This document shows, piece after piece, positions 12,101-18,541 of a stretch of DNA of 22,588 nt. The notes under the pieces are model-generated. The model did not search any database. It was not told the origin of the DNA and saw only the letters and a list, made by a program, of their open reading frames with translations. Position 1 is the stretch's first letter; each line of letters starts with the position of its first letter. The translations under genes and the position numbers were made by a program. Source of the stretch: Branchiostoma floridae (Eukaryota; Chordata; Leptocardii; Amphioxiformes; Branchiostomatidae); the NCBI RefSeq assembly GCF_000003815.2, contig NC_049992.1, forward strand, positions 14,154,664-14,177,251. The letters are read 5' to 3'.

Positions 12101-15100
12101 GCTTCAAAGCTGAATGATCATTTATGCTCTAGCTTGATTTATACAGAGATGGGCATCTTTTAGTGTACTTACATGTGCATGGGTATATAATGTTACGTTA
12201 GACCAATTGTTGTATCCTTGGCTTGTTTTGCAGAAAGCAAAGTTTGATACCTACAGGATCCGCCTGAAGCTTGCCCAGCTCAGCCCAAGGTGCTACAAGC
12301 TGGCCATGATGTTTTTCACGGCAGAGAAGATAAGAGGAAAAGACATGAAGGCATCAACCTTCAAATGGCTCCAGGGGACGTCTGAGGAAGAAATCTACAG
12401 GCTTTTGTGTAAAGCCACCGCCAATTCGCCAGTCACCCGACAGCATCTCAAGGAAGCCGCTGAAGAAGCTACTGGGAATAAGTCAGCTAAACTAATGGTG
12501 AGACTAGCTTCCATTATTTGTAAAGCCATGTTAATTATTATTTTAATTGTATGGATGACATCTGCCCATGTATAAATTTTCATCCATTTAAAACAGATGC
12601 CATTGACCATACTGTAAATTGTACAAAGCCATTTTTGCCAGTTTCCAAAAAAATGTTTTTGGCCATACTGTAAATCGTACAAGAAGAAGATGTGATAAAC
12701 AACTGAAAAAGGTATTATTTGCTACTTCATAACTTTGTGTCATTTCTTCAACCTTATGCAGATGCAACTTTTTCTGCAAAAGTTATTCTTTTCTATTTGC
12801 ACTCTCACATCAGTTTGCCCAGTCACCCATGTACATATGTACATTGTAATCTAAGAACACAGCCTTACACATGTGGCCACCTTCTTTGGTCATAATTTAT
12901 ATTTTTACTCTGAGAGAAAACTCAGAGTATTTACTCTGAGAGAAAACTCAGAGTAATTACTATATTTTATCTGTTACCTTAGTTGAGTTCACTAAAGTAG
13001 TTTCCACTACTGATTTAGTTCACATACAATATGAATGTAAGGGTACACTTAACACTTCAATGTCTTGCACCTAGACACAGATTTTTTTACACATGATATC
13101 TGTACGAATGGTCAAAACCCAGCTTAACAACACAAGATTTAGCACCTACTCACTAGTCTTAAACTAAGGCTGGCACAGGAACATGTTTCAATTTCCATTT
13201 TACAGATATTTCTGGTTGCAGTATGTTGCAAACCTACATACACCTGTACTTTTTATTCACACTGGTCATATGTGTTATGATTTTATTTCAATAAACAGGA
13301 CAAGTGTAAGATGACACTTAAAGCTGGACTCATCGAGTGCAAAGAAGGAGGGAAGACTGTAAAATACAAGCACATAGAGGTGACGGCAGGTCGAAAGATT
13401 ACAACCCTGACTGCAGAAGAATTGAAAGCCTGCCTATCAGGTAATGTTATGTAGGCGGAAATGCTACTGTAAGTAAGTTAGTACCAGAAAATTTGAACAA
13501 TGTATTACTAGTATTTAGTATGTAGTTTGATGCTGTTTGTGTCAGTAACTTGTGTAAGCTGATGCTGGTTTTGATGAAATATAAGAAATGCAGCTCTCAA
13601 ATCTGACTTGATGTTCAACATTTAAATTTTTTTTCAAATTTGCAATTTTACTTTTCATATAGTGCAATTGACCCAGCTGGCCCCGAGGTAATGGGTTCAA
13701 AACCGCTGATGTTTCAACGGTCTTGTGCCCTTGAGAAAGGCATTTTACATGACATTCCTCACTTCACTTAGGTGAAGATTAGTACCTTTAGTTTCGGTTA
13801 GGGCTGTACCTCGGATAGGATGTTAATGGTGGCCCCTTGTTTGAGGAGAGCCACACCTCGAGCATGTAAAAGATCCCACCATATGTATTGGAAACTTACT
13901 GCCGTATTGAGGTCACCTGAAGAGCGCCGAATAGTAGCTCACTCCAGACACTGGCAACAATCGTATTGGACGTCACCTGAGTGGTGCAGAATGTGCTCCA
14001 AACACTTTTGATGTAGCCCCACTTTTCTAATCTCCTCTCAATTCAACCCCTGGCTACCAAAAGAGAGTAGTCGGCCCACCCAAGACATACTGTAAATGCT
14101 GAAAAGTTCGCGGTGCTTTAATGTTTGCAGTTTTCACGGAGGCCACTTCACCGGAACTTAAAACCACTGCGAACATTTATCTATGGCAGTAAGAGACTAC
14201 AGTGCATGGTGCTACCGCGAACTTAAAACCACAGCGAAAAGTCATTTTTCTCGCTACCGCAAAATTAAATCCCCGCGAACTTAAATACATTTACAGTAAC
14301 ATATATCATGACATTTGCCATTTACATTTTTTCTCTTTAAATTTGAAGTCTTACTCAACACTCGTCATTTACAATTTGGTAACAGGCAAGGCATCAACCA
14401 CAGCAAAAGGGTCAAGGCCAGGAACAACAGGACCCTCTGCATCCCGAGCGAAGACGTCAAGGTCAGCAACAACAGGACCCTCTGTATCCCGAGCGAAGAC
14501 GTCAAGGTCAGGAAAAACAGGACCCTCTACATCCCCAGCGAAGACGTCAAGGTCAGGAAAAACAGGACCCTCTACATCCCCAGCGAAGACGTCAAGGTCA
14601 GGAAAAACAGGACCCTCTACATCCCGAGCGAAGACGTCAAGGTCAGGAACAACAGGACCCTCTACATCCCCAGCGAAGACGTCAAGGTCAGGAACAACAG
14701 GACCCTCTACATCCCCAGCGAAGACGTCAAGGTCAGGAAAAACAGGACCCTCTACATCCCCAGCGAAGAGGTCAAGGTCAGGAACAACAGCAGAGGGGAC
14801 AACTCCAGCTAAACGTAAGATTAACTTCAATGGATGAAGGTTGATATAAAGAAGACTATGTTAAAGTAAAACTTCACTTACTTATTGGGAAAGGGATATG
14901 TATTGTTGTTTGGTTTATGACCAACCATGATGGCTAATAGCTTTTCAGCGGTGTTGGTTTTGGAGTTTGATTGTATGTGGTGTCTTCATTCGAGAAGTTG
15001 TACTAGATGGATCCTTATGATACCCATTTTTGTATGTGGATTGTGTTAGAATAACCCATAACCCAGGAATGGCTTGGGTCTTGGACTGCAAAATCCTATG

Positions 15101-15606
15101 TTAGATTATAACTTTTGTGTTTTTTCTTTGCATTTTAGTTCAATATTGTTTCCTAATTTCTGTTTGTTTTACATGCAGAAAAGAAAAAAAGAAAGCTGAG
15201 CAGAGATGACCAGTATCAAGCAGCAAAGGCAGCAATTGAACGTTCAGCACCATCAATCAACAAGTCGGATCCCTTCTATGAGGACGTCAGGTTAGAGTCT
15301 ACTCTCAGCATGAAAGTAGGCGACATTGTTATTGTAGATCCAGGACAAAAACAACATAAAGCCAATGACCCTTGGGTGGTGGTTGTAATGGATGTCAAAC
15401 GAGGTAATATTGAGGTGAAGTTCCTAAATGGTGGATATGGGCTGCCATGGGACGTGAGCGGATATGCGCCCACAACCTGCGACTTGAAAAAGGTGGCAGC
15501 CAAAGTTTGGTTCCCCATTCTTCCACTTGGTACGCAAAAGATGCCAAAAGATATAGAGGAAAAGGTGAAAGAACTCCATGAAGTGTCACTGAATCCGAAT
15601 GTGTGA
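3022..15606 (+). CDS. Seven-exon host gene: ParB/Srx-like domain protein with two coding minisatellites
   Basis: Chained from exons 3022-3148, 8473-8546, 8955-10400, 12234-12497, 13299-13440, 14386-14814 and 15179-15606. All six introns are GT..AG, the phases match (1,0,0,0,1,1), and the spliced length of 2910 nt gives 969 residues plus stop. Order in the protein: N-terminal region 1-143, acidic/Asn repeat about 144-351, ParB/Srx-like region about 353-500, helical Lys-rich region to about 685, basic Ser/Thr repeat 694-827, KKKRK at 829-833, and a beta-rich C-terminal domain from about 872. The start is uncertain: ATG 3022 lies five bases after an acceptor-like CCACAG, and the frame stays open upstream to 2905, so a further 5' exon or an earlier start is possible. 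The function is not recognised. Nuclear localisation and a ParB-type nucleotide or DNA role are inference. No canonical AATAAA was seen in the 400 bases after the stop. Confidence 0.72.
3149..3891. other. Intron 1, first part: no gene seen
   Basis: Intronic sequence between the donor at 3149 and the foldback element at 3892. I see no coding region or repeat that I can name. A 62-codon minus-strand frame at 3452-3640 has no recognisable motif. Confidence 0.5.
3892..4045. mobile_element. 154-bp foldback MITE-like element
   Basis: The first ~29 bases (ACCAGCGTCTCTGGGG then CCTTGGCGAAAGT) are repeated inverted at 4016-4045 with one mismatch and one extra G, giving a long stem. The loop holds poly-C and a CA run (about 3980-4007). 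A related sequence lies at 7338-7456. It sits in intron 1 of the ParB-like gene. Confidence 0.85.
4046..5484. other. Intron 1, middle part: no gene seen
   Basis: Non-coding sequence. It contains a TGGCGCAGTCGG motif at 4541-4552 resembling a Pol III A box, but no B box follows. Nothing else could be named. Confidence 0.5.
5485..6903 (-). repeat. Dispersed ~0.55-kb repeat, copy 2, interrupted
   Basis: Inverted relative to the copy at 430-997. Homology covers 5485-5708 and 6602-6903, split by the TA-flanked element at 5709-6601. Example: GACCAATTAAAGTGTCCCTG at 6880-6899 is the reverse complement of the start of copy 1. The two copies enclose the first identified exon and a retrotransposon tail. 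Confidence 0.85.
5709..6601. mobile_element. 893-bp TA-flanked Tc1/mariner/pogo-like non-autonomous element
   Basis: Begins CAGTCAAACCTGCCC and ends with its exact inverse GGGCAGGTTTGACTG. Weaker inverted similarity (GCGACCACCT motifs) continues inside both ends. It is flanked by TA on each side (5707-5708 and 6602-6603). The uninterrupted homologous site in the repeat copy at 748-760 reads ACGAATATATGTT with a single TA, which confirms the ends. No transposase frame is seen, so it would need enzyme from elsewhere. TA target choice and the CAGT start fit the Tc1/mariner/pogo group. Confidence 0.88.
6904..7286. other. Intron 1 segment with ACTTGCCC-type motif
   Basis: Non-coding. Around 6969-7062 the words TTGCTCAATTGGGCAAGT, ACTTGCCC and ACTTGTC recur in both orientations, suggesting an old degraded repeat. 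No gene is supported. Confidence 0.4.
7287..7337 (+). repeat. Short dispersed repeat shared with 18542-18592
   Basis: ATCCATGTAGA, TTAGTCCGTTTGG and GATGGAAAGCTGTG occur in the same order and spacing at 18542-18592. Here the match stops where the foldback element at 7338 begins, so the foldback may have inserted into a copy of this repeat. Confidence 0.7.
7338..7456. mobile_element. Second copy of the GGCGAAAGT foldback element
   Basis: CTTGGCGAAAGTTGTTGTTT, then CTTCCCGGTATATAT, and a terminal ACTTTCGCCAGG parallel the element at 3892-4045. The outer GCGTCTCTGGGG part of the inverted repeat is missing, so this copy is shorter. Intron 1. Confidence 0.75.
7457..7988. other. Intron 1 segment: no gene seen
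   Basis: No coding region, RNA gene or clear repeat was recognised. The minus-strand frames here are short and unlike any family I know. Confidence 0.45.
7989..8225 (-). pseudogene. Retrotransposon ORF1 leader relic: 2A-like motif plus PHD finger
   Basis: The minus-strand reading begins LTQAGDLHPNPGP and continues with KFPCLVCSKAAIRNQRAVAC, CYECQGWYNECM and SMEWVCWVWYAK before a stop. GDxxxNPGP is the conserved end of 2A-type ribosome-skipping peptides, here with His where canonical ones have Glu. The following Cys pattern (C-x2-C, C-x2-C, then a WY-Cys) is a PHD finger. The usual His after WY is Asn, and the last Cys pair is reduced to one Cys (WVCWVW), so zinc binding is broken. PHD and esterase domains are known in ORF1 of CR1-like elements, and 2A-like leaders are known in some APE-type non-LTR elements. 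It lies antisense in intron 1. Confidence 0.78.
8226..8472. other. Intron 1, last part
   Basis: Non-coding sequence leading into the TTATTTTTATCTTCAG acceptor of exon 2. Nothing else seen. Confidence 0.5.
8473..8546 (+). CDS. Exon 2 of the ParB-like gene
   Basis: A 74-nt exon preceded by a pyrimidine tract ending CTTCAG (8467-8472) and followed by donor GTAAGA (8547-8552). It enters in phase 1, completing the Gly codon begun at 3148, and leaves in phase 0. It encodes residues 43-67, GEVEKTVVTSF then DRPILDEFKFSHVK. It is too short to be found as an open frame alone. The evidence is the pair of good splice sites and exact phase agreement on both sides. Confidence 0.72.
8547..8954. other. Intron 2 with a short CCCA microsatellite
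   Basis: 408-nt intron. A (CCCA)n-type run occupies about 8797-8814. No other feature seen. Confidence 0.7.
8955..10400 (+). CDS. Exon 3: acidic repeat plus ParB/Srx-like domain
   Basis: A 1446-nt exon (482 codons, phase 0 in and out). Its acceptor is TTTTTCTCTTAG ending at 8954 and its donor is GTATGT at 10401. Residues 68-143 form a non-repetitive N-terminal part (VAHFRPMYSSVGRLHLESC) ending in an acidic stretch. Residues 144-351 are 19 copies of an 11-residue repeat. From residue 353 a domain resembles the ParB/Srx fold: SRQVRAL with R377/Q378/R380, then HVENLKKSFLTAGS, then EILDGNHRLEAQRRA with D437-G438-N439-H440-R441, then ILHNNTGAQH with N485/N486. These correspond in order to the R-rich, GxxR and N-containing segments of ParB-type domains. 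There is no Cys in the GNHR box, so sulfiredoxin catalysis is unlikely. The domain assignment is from motif order by eye. Confidence 0.82.
9183..9806 (+). repeat. 33-bp coding minisatellite, 19 units
   Basis: Nineteen tandem units of 33 bp (one of 30 bp at unit 10) encode an 11-residue repeat, from SNDSHSNQEEE in the first six units to SNNGRSNQEEQ in most later ones, decaying to SNNGPSNKEQQ and SNVGHVNQDET. The array is exactly 624 nt and starts and ends on codon boundaries. The only length change is a one-codon loss. The product is acidic, Asn/Ser/Gln-rich and predicted disordered, and forms a linker before the ParB-like domain. Because the unit lacks stops in other frames, long spurious open frames appear on both strands here. 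Confidence 0.95.
10690..12110 (-). pseudogene. CR1-like retrotransposon ORF2 relic (RT to 3' end), antisense in intron 3
   Basis: Reading the minus strand from 12110 downward: CGVRQGCNLSPTLFNF (about 12073-12028), a frameshift, FISDIVSEFDNFSSN, LLYTDDLVIFSESQQGL (motif C YTDD at 11940-11929), YCKSWKLKVNLKKTKV, another shift, SYCYLGIVVSSAGTF, CWASGVRKTLEECGYPFVW, IHQRLKDIYFQ, VRHRTTIAKLRISSNRLRIE, a shift, then VCQFCTSNMVEDEVHFTVD. The last parts match the plus-strand tail at 2044-2644 closely. The untranslated end shares GACCTGTACTTAGCT and stops near 10690. At least three frameshifts and several stops show an old inactive copy. Upstream motifs are absent, so it is 5' truncated. Confidence 0.87.
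12234..12497 (+). CDS. Exon 4 of the ParB-like gene
   Basis: Exactly 88 codons, phase 0 to 0. The acceptor is TTGTTTTGCAG ending at 12233 and the donor is GTGAGA at 12498. It encodes residues 550-637, KAKFDTYRIRLKLAQLSPRC and onward through YKLAMMFFTAEKIRGK, FKWLQGTSEEEIYRLLCKA and HLKEAAEEATGNKSAKLM. The composition suggests several amphipathic helices. It may extend the helical part that follows a ParB-type N-domain, but no helix-turn-helix could be confirmed by eye. Confidence 0.8.
12498..13298. other. Intron 4: small repeats, no gene
   Basis: 801-nt intron. It contains two direct copies of CCATACTGTAAAT(T/C)GTACAA (about 12607 and 12663) and the tandem hairpin at 12906-12955. No coding capacity is supported. 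Confidence 0.65.
12906..12955. repeat. Tandem pair of hairpins
   Basis: TACTCTGAG, AGAAAA, CTCAGAGTA occurs twice, 26 bp apart (12906-12929 and 12932-12955). Each copy can form a 9-bp stem with a 6-nt loop. It lies in intron 4. Confidence 0.85.
13299..13440 (+). CDS. Exon 5 of the ParB-like gene
   Basis: A 142-nt exon entering in phase 0 and leaving in phase 1. The acceptor is TTCAATAAACAG ending at 13298 and the donor is GTAATG at 13441. It encodes DKCKMTLKAGLIECKEGGK, then TVKYKHIEVTAGRKITTLTAEELKACLS and the first base of Gly. It is Lys-rich with alternating hydrophobic residues that could form a small beta structure. Its end phase (1) fits the acceptors of both exon 6 and exon 7. Confidence 0.77.
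13664..13990 (+). mobile_element. SINE-like element with B-box-like sequence
   Basis: GGGTTCAAAACCGC near 13691 resembles a Pol III B box, and an upstream CAGCTGGCCCCGAGGTAATG could be a decayed A-box region. The body (CTTGTGCCCTTGAGAAAGGC, then CCTCACTTCACTTAGGTG, then GAGCATGTAAAAGATCCCACC) has the look of tRNA-derived SINE families of marine deuterostomes. The ends are not defined and no terminal duplication was found. Intron 5. Confidence 0.5.
14090..14296. mobile_element. 207-bp MITE with CTGTAAATG ends and TA flanks
   Basis: Starts CTGTAAATG and ends CATTTACAG, with TA immediately outside both ends (14088-14089 and 14297-14298). Inside, GCGAACTTAAAACCAC and related words recur in both orientations (AAGTTCGCGGTG near 14103, GCGAACTTAAAT near 14275). 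There is no coding frame. TA duplication suggests Tc1/mariner-type mobilisation. It ends 89 bases before exon 6. Confidence 0.78.
14386..14814 (+). CDS. Exon 6: basic Ser/Thr-rich repeat exon, symmetric phase 1-1
   Basis: A 429-nt exon; the acceptor is TTTGGTAACAG ending at 14385 and the donor is GTAAGA at 14815. It encodes residues 685-827, beginning GKASTTAKG and otherwise wholly repeat. The phase from exon 5 selects the frame giving SRSGKTGPSTSPAKT rather than the alternative open frame. The exon is phase 1 on both sides, so skipping it would keep the downstream frame. The acceptor tract is weak. Known biology: S-P-x-K is a minimal CDK-type site and SPxK-like repeats occur in DNA-binding tails. 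Whether this applies here is inference. Confidence 0.68.
14412..14813 (+). repeat. 45-bp coding minisatellite, 9 units
   Basis: Eight complete 45-bp units plus a 42-nt degenerate last unit encode a 15-residue repeat, typically SRSGKTGPSTSPAKT, with K/T and P/R alternatives. There are no indels within the eight full units. The array ends within one base of the exon 6 donor. Net charge is strongly positive from Arg and Lys. Confidence 0.95.
14815..15178. other. Intron 6: no feature seen
   Basis: 364-nt AT-rich intron bounded by GTAAGA and a T-rich tract ending CATGCAG. Nothing further seen. Confidence 0.7.
15179..15606 (+). CDS. Exon 7 (terminal): NLS-like cluster and C-terminal beta domain
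   Basis: The acceptor is TTTTACATGCAG ending at 15178, and the stop TGA is at 15604-15606. It enters in phase 1 and begins with Gln completing the exon 6 split codon, then KKKRKLSRDDQYQ. The KKKRK block at residues 829-833 resembles a classical monopartite nuclear import signal. Residues 872-969 (MKVGDIVIVDPGQKQ, then NDPWVVVVMDVKRGNIEVKF, ending EVSLNPNV) alternate hydrophobic strands and turns like a small SH3-like or BAH/Tudor-type barrel. That fold guess is low confidence. The start and stop contexts and the phase are sound. Confidence 0.8.
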
Positions 15607-16011
15607 GGTACAGTGGCTCAGTCCCATCCGCTCATGTCCCAGGTCTCCCCATATCCACCAGTTAGGAACTTCAAAATATAATTATATTTTCTTACAAACA
15701 TATCTCGTACCCAGTTTAGCTTTTCTGCCAAGTTACTGCACAACGTACTTACATGTTAGTAAGTGTCCAATTAGTTGTATGAAACTCGGTTCAGTGGAAG
15801 CATTTTCTACTCTTTACTTATCCAACTGTTAGTGTCAAGTACTGAAAAAAATGTTGTATTTGAAGTAATAATGCTTAGTTTTCTTAGTAGTTGTTAATAT
15901 GCCACTGTATGATTTTTTTTACATTTAGTTTGACCAATAACTTTTAGACTATTGTTCTCTTGACTTAGCAATAGGTATGTGTTTTTGAAGAAGAATGTAA
16001 TCACTATAAAG
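15607..16011. other. Probable 3' UTR and flank of the ParB-like gene
   Basis: AT-rich sequence after the stop. No canonical AATAAA was found. The variant TATAAA near 16003 is weak, so the transcript end is undefined. Confidence 0.45.
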
Positions 16012-16144
16012 AATACAACACAGTGTATTTCAATCACCCCAGCGACCTGCCCGACCGCGGGTCGGATCGCTCGAAGGCCGGAGGGTGATCCAATCCGCGG
16101 AGGGCTGGGACCGAGGGTTATGCAGAGTACACAGTGTTGTATTT
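16012..16144. mobile_element. GC-rich 133-bp element with inverted ends
   Basis: AATACAACACAGTGTA at the left is inverted at the right as TACACAGTGTTGTATT with one central mismatch, and CACCC/GGGTG motifs follow inside. The core (16033-16120) is strikingly GC-rich, with CCGCGG and CGATC-type words against an AT-rich background. It contains no gene. Most likely a MITE-like foldback. Confidence 0.65.
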
Positions 16145-17160
16145 TATTTATGTTATACCCACCTGAGAAATCACGTTTCGATAAAAAGAAATGCGCCAGA
16201 ACTTAAAAAAATTTGGTGCCCCTGAACAAACATTGTTAACTCACTATCATTGTTAACAGAAGGAGCCAATCCCCCCTTGCAGTACTTATTCTCTCTGCTC
16301 TGGCATATGTTTCACTCCTTTTGATTGGCCAATGCCTGCATATCCCTTACTTTCCGATTCGCATCGATACAAGTCAATGTCAATTCATTCTGACCAATCA
16401 GAAGGAGCAATACGCACCGGACTGGCCAGAATCTATGTGTTACAATGTCATAACCAACATGGAACGGTTTGATTGGTGCACTGTGCCTGGCTATATGATA
16501 ATGAGAAATAACGTATCATGCAACCACGCCATAATTTGTGACCATCACATTACATGAGTGCCATTACACTAAAGTATGTTTTACGTAAGATACCAAACCT
16601 GAAACAATACATTCTCTAATATGGTAAATCTATTGTATGTAGGCATATTTGTCTCTTTCATGACTTGCTGTGTCATAACTTAAGATGTAAGATTTTTTTT
16701 CCTTCTGAAAGCTGTAAGTAAGAAATTAAGTTGCCCTAAGTCCTACAACCTTGTTTACTGAAGTAATTTCCAATGACACCAAATGAAGGTTAGCAATTAT
16801 TTGATGATGACAATCAAGTGATGTGCTTAGTAACAACAGAGCAATGAAATGAATGAGCTATCTATTGTATGGTTCATATTTTGTATGTGTACCTCTTACC
16901 AACAGGCAGTAAATGCTTTTCATTAAAAACCATTATGAACGATCTTGAAAGTATGCGTGTTGACTATTTTACTGAGCATTAGAAATAGACCATATTAGTG
17001 TTGTTGACAGTCAAGATGTAAGAGTCTGTTCCTGGTATAGCCCTCCAGCCCCTCTTATGAGAGGGAGAAACCTTCCCTCTAATGCTGTCCCCACACGTAG
17101 CTGGGCTGTGTGGATGTCCCCCCTTGACAAATTTCTGAATCCACCAGTAGTATTGGGCAA
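16145..17160. other. Intergenic, no gene seen
   Basis: AT-rich, with a few short open frames lacking any recognisable motif. Both ATTGGCCAAT (about 16324) and GACCAATCAG (about 16391) occur, but no promoter can be assigned. Confidence 0.5.
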
Positions 17161-18003
17161 GGCCGCTGGAAGTCCAGCCAGGGTGGCAGTGTTGAACAGG
17201 GCCGCTGGAAATCCAGCCAGGGAGGCAGTGTTAAACAGGGCCGCTGGAAATCCAGCCAGGGAGGCAGTGTTAAACAGGGCCGCTGGATTTCCAGCCAGGG
17301 AGGCTGTGTTAAACAGGGCCGCTGGATTTCCAGCGAGGGAGGCAGTGTTGAACAGGGCCGCTGGAAATCCAGCGAGGGAGATAGTGTTGAACAGGGCCGC
17401 TGGATTTCCAGCCAGGGAGGCAGTGTTGAACAGCGCCGCTGGATTTCCAGCCAGGGAGGCAGTGTTGAACAGCGCCGCTGGATTTCCAGCCAGGGAGGCA
17501 GTCTTAAACAGTGCCGCTGGAAATCCAGCGAGGGAGATAGTGTTGAACAGGGCCGCTGGATTTCCAGCCAGGGAGGCAGTGTTGAACAGGGCCGCTGGAT
17601 TTCCAGCCAGGGAGGCAGTGTTGAAAAGGGTCGCTGGATTTCCAGCGAGGGAGGCAGTTTTGAACAGGGCCGCTGGATTTCCAGCCAGGGAGGCAGTGTT
17701 GAACAGGGCCGCTGGATTTCCAGCCAGGGAGGCAGTGTTGAAAAGGGTCGCTGGATTTCCAGTGAGGGAGGCAGTGTTAAACAGGGCTGCTGGATTTCCA
17801 GCGAGGGAGGCAGTTTTGAACAGGGCCACTGGAAATCCAGCCAGGGAGGCAGTGTTGAACAGGGCTGGACTTCCAGCCAGGGAGGCAGTTTTGCTCTGGA
17901 CCGCTGGAATTCCAGCCAGAGAAAACAGTGAAGTGAAAGCCGCTGGAAATCCATCCAAACAAAAACCTAGGGTAAGGCGCTGGAATTCCAGCCAGGGAAG
18001 CAG
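17161..18003. repeat. 39-bp minisatellite, about 20-22 units, each with a palindrome
   Basis: The unit is GGCCGCTGGAWWTCCAGCCA then GGGAGGCAGTGTTGAACA. About 20 recognisable units run to about 17930 and two degenerate ones follow. Each unit carries GCTGGA-NN-TCCAGC. The centre is AA in about five units, TT in about twelve, AG in the first, and AT (a perfect palindrome) at 17903-17916 and 17979-17992. Length is 39 bp almost throughout, with one 3-bp loss near 17866, so long open frames exist on both strands (for example 318 codons plus, 338 codons minus). I treat these as a by-product of the unit length. No splice sites or known domain support coding. Confidence 0.93.
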
Positions 18004-18441
18004 TCTCAAGTAGTTTAAGGAGTACATGATATCATACTATGTACAAATAGTACCGAAATCTTAAAAAAGTGTCAACTTGAGACAATAATACAGTCTCAAG
18101 TTGCATCTGAATCCGTTTCTTACAGCTAACGCCATGTGGGCCTCCTGCGACACAATAACGTCCACTGGACTTTGTACTAACACGACCGGTAGTACAAGAC
18201 GCCATTACAGCGGACAGGGGTAGAGCTACTACAAGAACGCGACTCTCTAAAATGACGTCATGCATATCATTTGAATTCGCCCTCGGATGCCCCAAATCGC
18301 ACTTTTTAAAGACGTTTTAACATAACTTTCCGACCAAATTATCACATGAAAAATATCTCAATCTAATAGCGAGGAAATGATCCTCTAGATCGTTAAAAAA
18401 GTTTGCAAAAATTAAAAAATCGATCCTATTTCTCCTAGTCT
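18004..18441. other. Intergenic with one strong hairpin
   Basis: No gene recognised. It contains the hairpin described at 18073-18103. Confidence 0.5.
18073..18103. other. Perfect 11-bp hairpin
   Basis: CAACTTGAGAC (18073-18083) and GTCTCAAGTTG (18093-18103) are exact inverses around a 9-nt AT-rich loop. No T-tract or other terminator context is present, and the role is unknown. Confidence 0.85.
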
Positions 18442-18541
18442 NNNNNNNNNNNNNNNNNNNNNNNNNNNNNNNNNNNNNNNNNNNNNNNNNNNNNNNNNNN
18501 NNNNNNNNNNNNNNNNNNNNNNNNNNNNNNNNNNNNNNNNN
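18442..18541. other. Assembly gap (100 N)
   Basis: Exactly 100 N, the usual size of a gap of unknown length, so sequences on the two sides may not be adjacent in the genome. Confidence 1.

Noticed and set aside
14315-14830. Other open frames across the 45-bp array (plus, IPSEDVKV type; minus, FAGDVEGP type)
   Set aside because: Only the SRSGKTGPSTSPAKT frame joins exons 5 and 7 in phase.
17011-18027. 318- and 338-codon frames across the 39-bp array as genes
   Set aside because: Open frames on both strands are expected from a stop-free unit of 39 bp. No domain, splice site or upstream gene structure supports them.
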